A stretch of DNA of 12,629 nucleotides from an uncultured Bacilli bacterium (GCA_947589695.1 CANQBY010000019.1:1-12629), one strand, 5' to 3'; counted from the stretch's first letter, positions 1 through 9,100 are shown. A program made the numbers and translations. The notes: generated from the sequence alone by a model not told the origin.

Positions 1-5
1 GTATG

Positions 6-14
6 TGATATACT
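6..14 (+). promoter_or_regulatory. Extended -10 promoter element for the surface protein gene
   Basis: TGaTATACT matches an extended -10 box (TGn plus a 5/6 match to TATAAT). It would start a transcript near position 21, just ahead of the ribosome binding site at 22-30. The -35 region lies outside the window, so only half of the promoter can be judged. Confidence 0.4.
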
Positions 15-40
15 TGATATCGGAAAGGAGAAAATGGATT

Positions 41-1654
41 GTGAAAAATCTAAAAAATGTGTTAGGTTTATTGGCATTAGTTGGATTTGCTTTTGGATTT
101 GCAAATACTAGTGTTAATGCTAAAAATTATAATGGTTCAGTAGCGTCTGATGTAGAAGCTTGTATAAGTAGTTCTGATGCTTATTCGACTTGTAACGTTA
201 CAGGCGATGTAACTATTAGTGCCAACAAAATTGTAACAGGAGCTGTTAAATTAAACATTACTAATGGTAAAACTTTAACTGTTAGCGGTCCTATTACTGT
301 AAGTAATGGCGCAAAGTTAACTATTAGTGGAGGTACGATTAAAGCTAGTAGTTCTACAGACGCTGAAGCAATAATTGTAAATTCTGGAGCAACATTAAAA
401 ACTGATGATGTTAAATTAGAATCAGTTGCTACCACTCCAAATCATTATACTCAAGCAGTTATATCTGTTTTAGGAGGTATTAATGGTACTAGTGCTCAGA
501 CTAATGTAACAATTGGAAAAAACACTAAAGTTCATGGATATGCCGGAATTATAATTTATCAAAGTGGCTATAGTTCTAGTGGTGGTGGAAGTAATGGTTA
601 TTCAGAAAATGTTACTGTTAAATTAGATGGTACTTGGGAAACAACTGGTTATACAGTTCAAACTTTTGGCAGAATACAAAATGGTAATGGTCCTAAAGTA
701 GAAATTGCAGGAGGTTCTTATACTTCTAAAGAACGTGTTGCATTATATGCTTCAGGTATTGGAGATTGGACTATTACTGGTGGAAAATTCACTGGTGCTG
801 AAGCTATGACAGTTAAAGCTGGAAAAGTTGCTATAAGTGGTGGTGATTTTATTGCTAATTCATCTACATGTTCATTAAGTGGTACTAATAATCATACTTC
901 AACACCTACTTCTAATGCTGAAGCTACAGGTGCGGCATTAAATATCATTACAGATACTGGTTATTATAAACATATAGATTTAGATGTAACTGGTGGAACT
1001 TTTAGAAGTGAAAAATGTGCAGCTTTATTTACATATAGTGGTGATGCTTCTAATTCATTAGAAGTAACTGGTGGAAGTTTTACTAGTCCAGAAAATGTAG
1101 AAGTTGTTTATAGAACTGGCTCTAATATGCCAACAAACTTTATTTCTGGTGGATCATTTGTAGGTAAAACTACAGCTTTAACTGCTGGAGGTGCTTTATC
1201 TAATAGTTTATCTAAGTCAACTGTAAATGGTGTTACATATGTTGGAGAAGGTTATGAAGCTACTATTGAAGCTGATCAAGAAAATGGAACAATTGATTCT
1301 TTAGTTGGAGATAAAATTGATATGGTTGCTGGCGTAACTTATAAAATTTCTGATTTTATAGAGGTAACTCCAGATGATGGATATCATGTAGTTTATACGG
1401 TTGTGGATAATGATGATAAAGCTGTTGAAGTTAAAAATGGCGAATTTGAAATGCCTAAGTCAAATGTTACTATTAAAGTAAGTTTTGCTGAAGGTACTGA
1501 ACCAGAACCTGAAAATCCAGAACAAAAACCTAGCACAGGTGATAATGAACCTGAAGAAAATCCTAAAACTTTTGATGCAATTGGTAGTCTAGTTGCTATG
1601 GCTGTATCAAGTTTAGGTGTTATCGGAACTGCTACAAAAAAAGTTTTACGATAA
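41..1654 (+). CDS. Exported beta-helix-like surface protein with variant sorting tail
   Basis: This is a 537-aa secreted, probably wall- or membrane-anchored protein of unknown ligand. I start it at GTG 41 because GGAAAGGAG (22-30) lies 10 nt upstream and the protein then opens with a clean signal peptide: Lys residues, a hydrophobic core at about 7-21, and a cleavage-like VNA at 25-27. An upstream in-frame GTG at 5 would add 12 poorly fitting residues. Residues about 50-390 are rich in short repeats of the TITGGKF / AISGGDF / VTGGTF / VTGGSF type, spaced like the rungs of a right-handed beta helix. Residues about 405-485 resemble a Gly-Tyr/MPxxxVTIKVSF small surface repeat domain. An acidic Pro-rich linker follows, then NPKTFD (507-512), a hydrophobic stretch and a KKVLR end, the layout of a sortase signal with a variant motif. 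It is followed by a terminator and appears monocistronic. Ligand and function are not recognisable. Confidence 0.85.
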   Translation: MKNLKNVLGLLALVGFAFGFANTSVNAKNYNGSVASDVEACISSSDAYSTCNVTGDVTISANKIVTGAVKLNITNGKTLTVSGPITVSNGAKLTISGGTIKASSSTDAEAIIVNSGATLKTDDVKLESVATTPNHYTQAVISVLGGINGTSAQTNVTIGKNTKVHGYAGIIIYQSGYSSSGGGSNGYSENVTVKLDGTWETTGYTVQTFGRIQNGNGPKVEIAGGSYTSKERVALYASGIGDWTITGGKFTGAEAMTVKAGKVAISGGDFIANSSTCSLSGTNNHTSTPTSNAEATGAALNIITDTGYYKHIDLDVTGGTFRSEKCAALFTYSGDASNSLEVTGGSFTSPENVEVVYRTGSNMPTNFISGGSFVGKTTALTAGGALSNSLSKSTVNGVTYVGEGYEATIEADQENGTIDSLVGDKIDMVAGVTYKISDFIEVTPDDGYHVVYTVVDNDDKAVEVKNGEFEMPKSNVTIKVSFAEGTEPEPENPEQKPSTGDNEPEENPKTFDAIGSLVAMAVSSLGVIGTATKKVLR

Positions 1655-1701
1655 TTAAAATTTAAAATTAAAAAAAATAAAAAAAAACCTAATAACTTTT
1701 T

Positions 1702-1734
1702 AAGACGAGTCTTTTTCTCTCGTCTTTATTTTTT
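1702..1734 (+). terminator. Intrinsic terminator after the surface protein gene
   Basis: AAGACGAG (1702-1709) pairs perfectly with CTCGTCTT (1719-1726) around a 9-nt loop, followed by TATTTTTT. It lies 48 nt after the stop codon and separates this gene from the dehydrogenase. Confidence 0.85.
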
Positions 1735-1778
1735 GGGTTATTTTTAGGAATAGGCTTTTATGTTAAGTTAAATTATAT

Positions 1779-1784
1779 TATAAT
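1779..1784 (+). promoter_or_regulatory. -10 box for the short-chain dehydrogenase gene
   Basis: A perfect TATAAT sits 24 nt before the TTG start. The -35 region is weak (TTTTAT at 17-nt spacing). The ribosome binding site AGGAG at 1795-1799 lies 8 nt before TTG 1808, which decides that non-ATG start. Confidence 0.5.
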
Positions 1785-1807
1785 AAAGATAGAGAGGAGC
1801 ATAAAAT

Positions 1808-2557
1808 TTGAAAAAAGTAGTTATTATTACTGGGGGAGGAAAAGGAATAGGTTACGGGGTTGCTGAAGCTTTTTTGGAAAATGGTTATAATGTAGTTATT
1901 ACTGGAAGAACTAAAGAAAGATTAGATTCGGCTAAAAAAGAATTAGAAAGTAAATATAATGGGGAAGTTTTAGGAATAGTTGCAGATGGAAGAAAAGTTT
2001 GCGATGTTAAAAATGTAGTGCAAGAGACAATTAAAAAATTTGGACAAATTGATGTTTTAATTAATAATGCTCAAGCATCAAAGTCAGGTAAAATGCTCAT
2101 AGAACACACGGATGAAGATTTTTATTTGGCAGTAGAAAGTGGTCTTTATGCGACATTTTATTACATGAGAGAATGTTATCCTTATTTAAAGAAAACAGAA
2201 GGGGTAGTTATTAATTTTGCAAGTGGAGCTGGTTTATTTGGAAGAATTGCCCAATCTAGTTATGCGGCTAGCAAGGAAGGAATTAGAGGTCTTAGTAGAG
2301 TAGCAGCAACGGAATGGGGCCCTGATAAGATCAGAGTAAATGTAGTTTGTCCTTTAGTAATGTCTGAGGAGTTAGCTAAATGGAAAGAAGAAAATCCGGA
2401 TGTTTATAATAAGACAATTGGAAGTATTCCTTTAGGAAGATTTGGCGATGCGAAAAAGGATATTGGGGGAGTATGTTTGTTTTTAGCAAGTGAAGCAGCA
2501 TCTTATATTTCAGGTGAGACAATTACTTTACAAGGTGGTTCGGGGTTAAGACCATAA
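1808..2557 (+). CDS. SDR-family NAD(P)-dependent oxidoreductase
   Basis: This 249-aa cytoplasmic enzyme is a classical short-chain dehydrogenase/reductase, about the usual family length of 250. The nucleotide-binding motif TGGGKGIG is at 8-15, the structural NNAx motif reads NNAQ at 86-89, and the catalytic Ser, Tyr and Lys are S139, Y152 and K156 (YAASK). The PxxxxG-type cofactor region and the C-terminal LQGG motif are present. The position that normally holds the catalytic Asn (in the helix before the Ser strand) reads ESGLYA, so Ser or Gly seems to replace it. Motifs such as AATEWGPDKIRVN and IPLGRFGD place it near 3-oxoacyl-ACP reductase-like and 2,4-dienoyl-CoA reductase-like SDRs, but the substrate cannot be read from sequence. 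The start is TTG 1808, with AGGAG 8 nt upstream. It has its own -10 box and terminator, so it is probably transcribed alone. Confidence 0.9.
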   Translation: MKKVVIITGGGKGIGYGVAEAFLENGYNVVITGRTKERLDSAKKELESKYNGEVLGIVADGRKVCDVKNVVQETIKKFGQIDVLINNAQASKSGKMLIEHTDEDFYLAVESGLYATFYYMRECYPYLKKTEGVVINFASGAGLFGRIAQSSYAASKEGIRGLSRVAATEWGPDKIRVNVVCPLVMSEELAKWKEENPDVYNKTIGSIPLGRFGDAKKDIGGVCLFLASEAASYISGETITLQGGSGLRP

Positions 2558-2569
2558 TTTTGATATTTT

Positions 2570-2594
2570 AAGATAACTTTAAGTTGTCTTTTTT
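2570..2594 (+). terminator. Intrinsic terminator after the dehydrogenase
   Basis: AAGATAACT (2570-2578) pairs with AGTTGTCTT (2582-2590), including one U-G wobble, around a 3-nt loop. A run of T follows to 2594. It lies 12 nt after the TAA stop. Confidence 0.8.
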
Positions 2595-2611
2595 AGTGGA
2601 ATAATTTATTA

Positions 2612-2640
2612 TTGACATATATATGTTCGTATGTTAAAAT
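2612..2640 (+). promoter_or_regulatory. Strong sigma-A-type promoter for the flavoprotein operon
   Basis: A perfect TTGACA (2612-2617), a 17-nt spacer and TAAAAT (2635-2640) preceded by TGt give a consensus -35 plus an extended -10. Transcription would start near 2647, leaving a leader of about 37 nt. This is the best-matched promoter in the window. Confidence 0.85.
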
Positions 2641-2683
2641 AAGGATAAACAAGAAATGGATATAAAGAAAGGTCGGGTTTTTG

Positions 2684-3880
2684 ATGGATGTTATAGTTAT
2701 TGGAGGCGGAGCTTCAGGTTTAGTTAGTGCAATAAAAGCACAAGAAGCAGGGGCTAGAGTAACCATTTTAGAAAAAAATAATAAATGTGGTAAAAAATTA
2801 TTAGCAACTGGAAATGGAAGATGTAATTATTGGAATGAAAATCAAACAATTGAAAAATATCATTCTAATGATTTAAATATTTTTAAAGAAATATATGAAG
2901 CTAAAAAAAATCAAGTAGAAGATTTTTTTGAAAATTTAGGGATAGTTCCCAAAGTAATTAATGGTTATTATTATCCTTATACTATGCAAGCGAGTAGTAT
3001 TTTAAATGCTTTATTAGTAAAAGCTAAAAATTTAGGAATTAATATTATTGTAAATACCAAAGTGTTAGAAATAAAAAAAGATACAGTTTTTCAAGTAATT
3101 ACCGAGAATAAAGTATATGTTTGTGATAAAGTTATTTTGGCTATAGGAAGTAAAGCGGCAGTAAGTGATGAAGATATCTATAAAATAGTAACAGATTTAG
3201 GTCATAGTTTAACTTTAATTACACCATCTTTAGTGCAAGTAATAGGGAATGATAAATATTATAAAGAATGGGCTGGAGTAAGAGCGGAAGCGAAACTTAC
3301 TTTATTAGAGGATGGAGTAGAAGTAAAAAAAGAGATGGGCGAAGTCCAATTTACCGATTATGGAATAAGTGGGATTTGTGTTTTTAATTTAAGTGGAATA
3401 ATTGCTCGAGGTTTAAGTTTAAAAAAAGAAGAAGTAGTTATTCTAAATTTAGTGCCATGGTTTTTAGGGAGTAAAGAAGAATTTGAAGGTTGGTTAGATA
3501 AAAAAATTAAAGAAATGAAAGGTTATAAAATAAAAGATATCTTAGAAGGATTTTTAAATTATAAATTAGGAAAAGTAATTTTAAATTTAGCAAAGATAGA
3601 AGAAGATACTTTAGCTAATAAAGTAGATATTAAAAAACTAGCAGATTTATTGGGAAATTTTAAATTTAAAGCAGTGGATACCAAAGGTTTTCTTAAAGCT
3701 CAAGTTTGTGCAGGGGGAGTACCACTTAGCGAAATAAATCCAAAGACAATGGAAAGTAAAATAGTTAAGGGATTATATTTAACAGGAGAAGTACTAGATG
3801 TTGATGGTGATTGCGGGGGTTATAATTTAGGTTTTGCATGGATGAGTGCCATGATAGCAGGAGAAAATATTAATGATTAG
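2684..3880 (+). CDS. HI0933/BaiN-type NAD(P)/FAD-dependent oxidoreductase
   Basis: This 398-aa cytoplasmic flavoprotein belongs to the HI0933 (YhiN/BaiN) family. The N-terminal Rossmann motif VIGGGASG at 5-12 binds FAD, with the acidic residue E30 ending the second strand. The family signature around KKLLATGNGRCN follows at about 37-48, and the C-terminal FAD motif contains GEVLDVDG (368-375) and GGYNLGFAW (378-386). The length is typical of the family. Members have been linked to bile-acid dehydroxylation (BaiN) and other reductions, but most are uncharacterised, so the substrate here is unknown. TTG 2681 and ATG 2684 are both possible starts behind GAAAGG (2667-2672). I prefer ATG because it gives the usual MDVIVIGGG opening, although TTG has the better spacing. 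The gene is first in an operon with the next flavoprotein, which it overlaps by 8 nt. Confidence 0.9.
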   Translation: MDVIVIGGGASGLVSAIKAQEAGARVTILEKNNKCGKKLLATGNGRCNYWNENQTIEKYHSNDLNIFKEIYEAKKNQVEDFFENLGIVPKVINGYYYPYTMQASSILNALLVKAKNLGINIIVNTKVLEIKKDTVFQVITENKVYVCDKVILAIGSKAAVSDEDIYKIVTDLGHSLTLITPSLVQVIGNDKYYKEWAGVRAEAKLTLLEDGVEVKKEMGEVQFTDYGISGICVFNLSGIIARGLSLKKEEVVILNLVPWFLGSKEEFEGWLDKKIKEMKGYKIKDILEGFLNYKLGKVILNLAKIEEDTLANKVDIKKLADLLGNFKFKAVDTKGFLKAQVCAGGVPLSEINPKTMESKIVKGLYLTGEVLDVDGDCGGYNLGFAWMSAMIAGENIND

Positions 3881-5459
3881 AGTACGACAAGTAAAGGTAA
3901 ATATTAATAACGATAATAAGGAAGGATTAACGAAAAAGTTAGCGAGTATTTTACATTTAAAGCAAACAGATATCTTGAATTATGCTATTAATAAAAAAGC
4001 GATAGACGCTCGAGATAAAAATAATATTATATATGTTTATGAATTAGATGTATTAATAAAAAATGAAGAATTATTTTTAAAAAAGAATAAAAATAAAGAT
4101 GTGTTTTTAAAAGAAGAGGAAGAATATAAATTACCTATAAAAGGAAAAGAAAAGTTAAAAAAACGGATTATCATTGTAGGTAGTGGTCCGGCCGGTTTAT
4201 TTGCAGCATATCTTTTAGCGGAAAATGGTTATCGACCTTTAATAATTGAAAGAGGCAAAAGAGTTGAAGAACGAATTAAGGATGTCGAAAACTTTTGGAC
4301 TAAAGGGGTTTTAGAAGAAGATAGTAATGTGCAATTTGGAGAAGGAGGGGCCGGAACATTTTCGGATGGTAAACTTAATACTTTAGTTAAAGATAAAAGA
4401 CATTTAGGAAAGTTAGTTTTAGAAGTTTTAGTAAAACAGGGTGCACCAGAAGAAATATTATATGAACATAATCCCCATATTGGAACCGATATTTTGCGAA
4501 AAGTAGTGGTAAATATGCGCAATTATATTTTGGAAAATGGAGGAGAAATAAACTACCAGACAAAACTCACGGATTTAGTGATTGAGGATGGAGAGTTAAA
4601 AGGGATTATAATTAATCAAAAAGAAAAAATATTATGTGATGCACTAGTTTTAGCAATTGGACATAGTGCTAGAGATACTTTTAAAATGTTAAATGATAGA
4701 AATGTTTTAATGGAAGCAAAAGCTTTTGCCGTGGGTTTTCGAGTAATGCATGATCAAAAATTAATTAATGAAGCTCAATATGGAAAAGAAGCGGCAAAAC
4801 TACCACCAGCAAGTTATAAACTTACTTATACTACGAGTAAAAATAGAGGAGTGTATTCTTTTTGTATGTGTCCGGGAGGATATGTAGTTAATGCTTCTAG
4901 TGAAAAAGGAAGACTGGCCATAAATGGAATGAGTAATTATAAAAGAGATAGTGGTATGGCTAATAGTGCTATTATAGTTACAATAAATAAAGATGATTTT
5001 AAAGATGATGTTTTCGCGGGTCTAGAGTTTCAAAGAAAGTTAGAAGAAAAAGCTTACAAGATAGGGGGTGGAGACATACCTTTACAATTATGGGGTGACT
5101 ATAAAATAAATAGACCGTCAGTTAATTTAGGAAAATTAAAACCAATGATTAAAGGAAAATATAAATTAGGAAATTTAAGAGAAATAATGCCAGATTATAT
5201 AAATGAAGCTATTATGGAAGCTATGCCTAGTTTTGGATTAAAAATTAAAGGTTTTGATGATGATTCTGTGCTCATGGCTGGAGTTGAAAGTAGAACATCA
5301 TCACCAGTAAGAATAATTAGAGACGAAAAATTAGAAGCTAATATTAAAAATTTGTATCCTTGTGGGGAAGGGGCAGGGTATGCTGGAGGTATTACCACAA
5401 GTGCGATAGATGGCATTAAAGTGGCTGAAGAAATAATTAAAAAATATCAAAGCTATTAA
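3873..5459 (+). CDS. COG2509-type FAD-dependent dehydrogenase
   Basis: This 528-aa protein matches the uncharacterised FAD-dependent dehydrogenase family COG2509 in length and layout. Residues 1-62 form a small N-terminal alpha/beta domain ending in the family's KKAIDARDKNNIIYVYE-like segment. The FAD-binding VGSGPAG is at 102-108, followed by the hallmark QFGEGGAGTFSDGKL at 154-168 and PHIGTDILR near 205. The C-terminus carries GEGAGYAGGITTSAIDG from 498, which closes the FAD site. The ATG overlaps the end of the upstream flavoprotein (ATGATTAG), and AGGAG at 3859-3863 lies 9 nt upstream, so translation is probably coupled. Two distinct flavoproteins of poorly known substrate in one operon suggests a shared redox task, which is inference. 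Its TAA overlaps the stop of the convergent TetR gene, and I see no terminator between them. Confidence 0.88.
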   Translation: MIRVRQVKVNINNDNKEGLTKKLASILHLKQTDILNYAINKKAIDARDKNNIIYVYELDVLIKNEELFLKKNKNKDVFLKEEEEYKLPIKGKEKLKKRIIIVGSGPAGLFAAYLLAENGYRPLIIERGKRVEERIKDVENFWTKGVLEEDSNVQFGEGGAGTFSDGKLNTLVKDKRHLGKLVLEVLVKQGAPEEILYEHNPHIGTDILRKVVVNMRNYILENGGEINYQTKLTDLVIEDGELKGIIINQKEKILCDALVLAIGHSARDTFKMLNDRNVLMEAKAFAVGFRVMHDQKLINEAQYGKEAAKLPPASYKLTYTTSKNRGVYSFCMCPGGYVVNASSEKGRLAINGMSNYKRDSGMANSAIIVTINKDDFKDDVFAGLEFQRKLEEKAYKIGGGDIPLQLWGDYKINRPSVNLGKLKPMIKGKYKLGNLREIMPDYINEAIMEAMPSFGLKIKGFDDDSVLMAGVESRTSSPVRIIRDEKLEANIKNLYPCGEGAGYAGGITTSAIDGIKVAEEIIKKYQSY

Positions 5460-6004
5460 AATAATTTATTGAACCATTTTATAATATTTAAGAGAAGATC
5501 ATCTAAAGTATAAGCACTATAACCCCGAAAGTATCTAATTATTTCTGCACAAATTCCGTCCATAAAAAAGGAAATATCTAGATCTAAGTAGGTAGCATTA
5601 GAGGTGTTTTTTAGGGCAACAGATATTTTTTCACTAGCTATTCTTTTTAGTTTATCTAAGAAGATAAAAGATTCATTAGTAACGATTAAGAGTTTATAAG
5701 TGTTTTCGTTTTCTTTAAGACAATTAATCATATTTGAAAAATAAACTAGAATATCTTCTTTATTTTTTAAAATAAGATTATCACTACAAAGTAGTTCAAT
5801 GGTTTCTAATTGATAGTCTTTAGTAACTTCATCTAAATTAGCATAATGAGTATAAAAAGTACTGCGAGTAATACCAGCTTCATTTACTAACTCTTTAACG
5901 GTAATTTTAGTTAAATCTTTTTTTTCGTTGATTAACTTGGCAAAAGTGTTTTTAATAAGTTTACGAGTTTTTTGAGATGAAGAATTTAAACATTTTACTT
6001 TCAT
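5456..6004 (-). CDS. TetR/AcrR-family transcriptional regulator
   Basis: This is a 182-aa DNA-binding repressor-type protein. The N-terminal TetR domain covers about residues 10-60. Its helix-turn-helix sits at about 34-54: TVKELVNEAG, then the recognition helix with TRSTFYTHY, then the typical NLDEV. The C-terminal ligand and dimer domain (about 75-182) ends in FRGYSAYTLDDLL, resembling the all-helical C-terminal domains of Firmicute TetR-like regulators. The ATG at 6004 has AAAAGGAG (6014-6021 on the minus strand) 9 nt upstream. It is divergent from the MMPL-type exporter, and a 28-bp perfect palindrome lies between them, so it most likely represses the exporter and possibly itself until a ligand binds. 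The ligand is unknown. Its 3' end overlaps the flavoprotein gene by 4 nt. Confidence 0.9.
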   Translation of the reverse strand: MKVKCLNSSSQKTRKLIKNTFAKLINEKKDLTKITVKELVNEAGITRSTFYTHYANLDEVTKDYQLETIELLCSDNLILKNKEDILVYFSNMINCLKENENTYKLLIVTNESFIFLDKLKRIASEKISVALKNTSNATYLDLDISFFMDGICAEIIRYFRGYSAYTLDDLLLNIIKWFNKLF

Positions 6005-6038
6005 GAAAATTTGCTCCTTTTTTAATAAAGATGGTTTT

Positions 6039-6044
6039 ATTATA
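6039..6044 (-). promoter_or_regulatory. -10 box for the tetR-type gene
   Basis: Read on the minus strand this is a perfect TATAAT, 35 nt before the ATG at 6004. The -35 at 17-nt spacing is poor (TTTATT, 6062-6067). The palindrome begins 12 bp further upstream. Confidence 0.5.
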
Positions 6045-6078
6045 GCATTGTTTAACAGATTAATAAAGACATTTTAGA

Positions 6079-6106
6079 TATAAGTGTCTAAATTTAGACA
6101 CTTATA
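6079..6106. promoter_or_regulatory. 28-bp perfect palindrome, likely TetR operator
   Basis: The sequence is a perfect inverted repeat with no spacer, centred between 6092 and 6093, with core TGTCTAAATTTAGACA. It lies in the 177-bp divergent region between the TetR-type gene and the exporter gene. TetR-family dimers typically bind such symmetric sites next to the genes they control. It sits upstream of both best -10 boxes rather than over them, so repression would need an overlap with a -35 region, a larger footprint, or a promoter I have not identified. Confidence 0.8.
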
Positions 6107-6135
6107 AGATTTTTATTCTTTCTTTTTAAGATAGA

Positions 6136-6164
6136 TTGACATATAATGTATTACGCTTTGTAGA
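6136..6164 (+). promoter_or_regulatory. Promoter region of the exporter gene
   Basis: Two readings overlap. TTGACA at 6136-6141 is a perfect -35 but its -10 (TGTAGA, 6159-6164) is weak. TATAAT at 6142-6147 is a perfect -10 but its -35 (TTTCTT, 6119-6124) is weak. The second would give a leader of about 27 nt. The ribosome binding site AGAGGG (6166-6171) lies 10 nt before TTG 6182. Confidence 0.5.
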
Positions 6165-6181
6165 AAGAGGGAAAGAATAAC

Positions 6182-9100
6182 TTGCGAAAAATTACAGATT
6201 TTATTATTGACAAGAGATACTTTATTTTAGTTTTAATGATTGGTTTTACGATATTATGTACATTTTTAGAAACCAAAGTTAAAGTTAATTATGATATGGC
6301 TGAGTATTTACCGAAAACTTCCGAGACGAGAAAAGGTATGGATATTATGGAAGAAGAATTTAAAGATTATCCAAGTAGTTCTTTAAATATAATGTTTCAG
6401 GGTTTAAAGGAAGAAGAAAAGACCGATATATATAATTATTTAGAAAAGATTAAAGGCGTTTCAGAAGTAGATTATGATGATAGTTCTGAGTATAATAAAG
6501 ATGACTATACTTTGTATGTTTTAAGTTTAGATTGTAAGAAAGATTCTAAAACAGCGGCTTCTGTATATGATAATATTCAAGAGCATTTTCAAGATTATAC
6601 TTTTTATACAAGTGGGGATGTTGCCCAAAGTAATGGAGAAGTATTACCGATTTGGATTGTGGGTTTAGCTATTTTTTGCGCGCTAATCATTTTAATTATA
6701 ATGTGTGAATCTTATGTGGAACCTTTTTTGTTTTTGACCGCAATATTAATGGCAGTTTTATTAAATAATGGAACAAATATTATTTTTAATAATGTTTCTA
6801 ATATTACTAAATCAATTAGTGCTATTTTACAACTAGCTTTATCAATGGATTATTCAATTATGCTTATAACTAGATATGAACAGGAAAAAGAACAAGAAAA
6901 AGATAAAATTAAAGCGATGAAAAATGCTTTACATCATGCTTTTCAATCAATTTCTAGTAGTTCAGTAACCACCATTGGAGGACTTTTAGCGCTAGTATTT
7001 ATGAGTTTTACAATAGGTAAAGATTTAGGATTAGTTTTAGCAAAAGGAGTTTTATTTAGTTTAGTTTGTATATTTTTAGTATTACCAACATTAATTTTAA
7101 TGTTTGATAAATTAATTGGGAAAACTAAAAAGAAAACCCCAATTATTAAAATGAATAAAATAGGGGCTATTAGTTATAAAATGCGTTATATCGCGGTACC
7201 TTTATTTTTAATTATATGTGGGGGAAGTTATATATTAAAGGGAAATTTAGGCTTTTTCTATACTAATCAAGAAGAAGATAAAATTGGAGAAGTTTTTGTA
7301 GAGAACAATCAAATGGCAATTATATACAAAAACGAAGATGAAGAAAAAGTTAAAAAATATTTAGATAAAATAGATGATGATCCTTTAGTAGATGAGGTTT
7401 TAGCGTATTCAAATACAATTAATGAAGAACTTACTTATGATAAGTTAAAGACTAAATTAAAGGATTTAGGTTCGGAAGTTGAAATTCCCGATTATTTATT
7501 AAAAATAATATACTATTATTATTTTAATAAAGAGACCGAAAATAAAATTACTTTAGAAGAATTTGTGAATTTTGTGGAAGATTATGCTTATCAAAATGAA
7601 GAATTACAAGATTTAATAAAACCAGATATGAAAAATAATATTACGAAATTAAAAAATTTTGTGATGGTAAATAATTTAAGTAAAAAGAAATCGGGAGGAG
7701 AAATTGCAAGTATTTTAGATATATCAAAGAGTAAAACAGAAGATTTAATGATATATTATTTAGCTTTAAATAAAAGTAATAAAATGACAACTAAAGAATT
7801 TGTAGATTTTATTAATAAAGATGTTTTAACTAATTCAAAATATAAAACAAGAATAACAGAAGATAATAAAGAAAAATTAGATAAATTAAATAAATTTATA
7901 AAAAGAGAAGATTTAGAAAAAGAATTAGATTATAAAGAAATGGCGGATTTATTTGGAATTGAAGAAGCAGAAAGTAGAGATTTATATAAATATTATATTA
8001 ATTTAAGTGATATTGATTTAGAGTTAACTATTAATAAATTTACAAATTTTGTAATAAATAATGTAATGGATAAAGAAGAATATCAAGATTTATTTGATAG
8101 TTCAATGAAACAAGATTTGGAATTATTAAATAATTTTAGTAATAAAAGTACTATAACAACGGAAATGAATAGTAAGAGTTTAGCAAGTTATTTAGGAGTT
8201 AGGGAAGACTTAATTAAACAATTATTATTGTTAAAATATAAATCCGTTGATAGTGGAGCAAAATTAAGTTTACAAGAACTTATTTTAGGAATAGAAAAGT
8301 TACAAACTAGTAGTTTTAACAGTTACTTAGAAGGAGTAGATTTAAGTAATTTAGAAAAAATTAGAGAGTTTGCTTTAAATGAAAATGATTTTAATACTCA
8401 AGTAAGAAATAAAGAACAATTAATTGCTGTTTTTGATAAATTAAGTCCGGGATTAGTAGAAAAATTTTATACTTTTGGGCAAATTCTGGATGGTAAAGAA
8501 ATGACTAATGAAGAATTTATCGATAATTTAATTATATTTGCTCAAAATTATCCTGGAGCATTTGATGAAGAAAAACTTAAAAGTTTACAAATAATTCAAT
8601 GGGCAATTAAAAATGGGAAAGAAGAATATACAGCTTCGGATATGGCAACTAATTTAGGAATAAGTAAGCAAGATATAAATGGTTTATATGCTTTAATATG
8701 TTTAAGTACAAATAAAACGGATAATTGGCAAGCTAGTTTAAATGAATTAGTAAAATTAATGCTTACTAATAAAGATAATGATTTACTTAAAACAAGTATT
8801 GATAATGATACCTGGGCTAATTTAGAGTTTTTAAATGAAATAATGGATAGTACTTTAAATAATAAAAAATATACTTATAAACAATTAAGTAGGATGCTTG
8901 ATATAGATAAAGATATGGTAAAAGATATATATACTTTATATATTGATAATAAAGGAACAACAAAATTAAAAGCTCAAGAATTTGAAAAATTTATTTTAGA
9001 ACATAAAGATGATCAATTACTTGCGGGTATAGATCAAGAAAAAATAAATGATTTATTAATTGTAGATAAAGTAATTGAGGGAGTTTTAGAAAATAAGCAA

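Noticed and set aside
34..36. ATG 34 as start of the first gene.
   Set aside because: It is in a different frame from the signal-peptide-bearing protein; GTG 41 fits the ribosome binding site and the signal peptide.
1515..1560. PSTGD in the linker as the true sorting motif.
   Set aside because: It is not directly followed by a hydrophobic stretch; NPKTFD is.
4229..5416. Antisense open frames inside the COG2509-type gene and a similar one at 181-435.
   Set aside because: They lack ribosome binding sites and domain signatures and lie opposite well-supported genes.
6079..6106. The 28-bp palindrome as a terminator.
   Set aside because: There is no proper T run directly after the stem and the site lies at divergent 5' ends, not after a gene.
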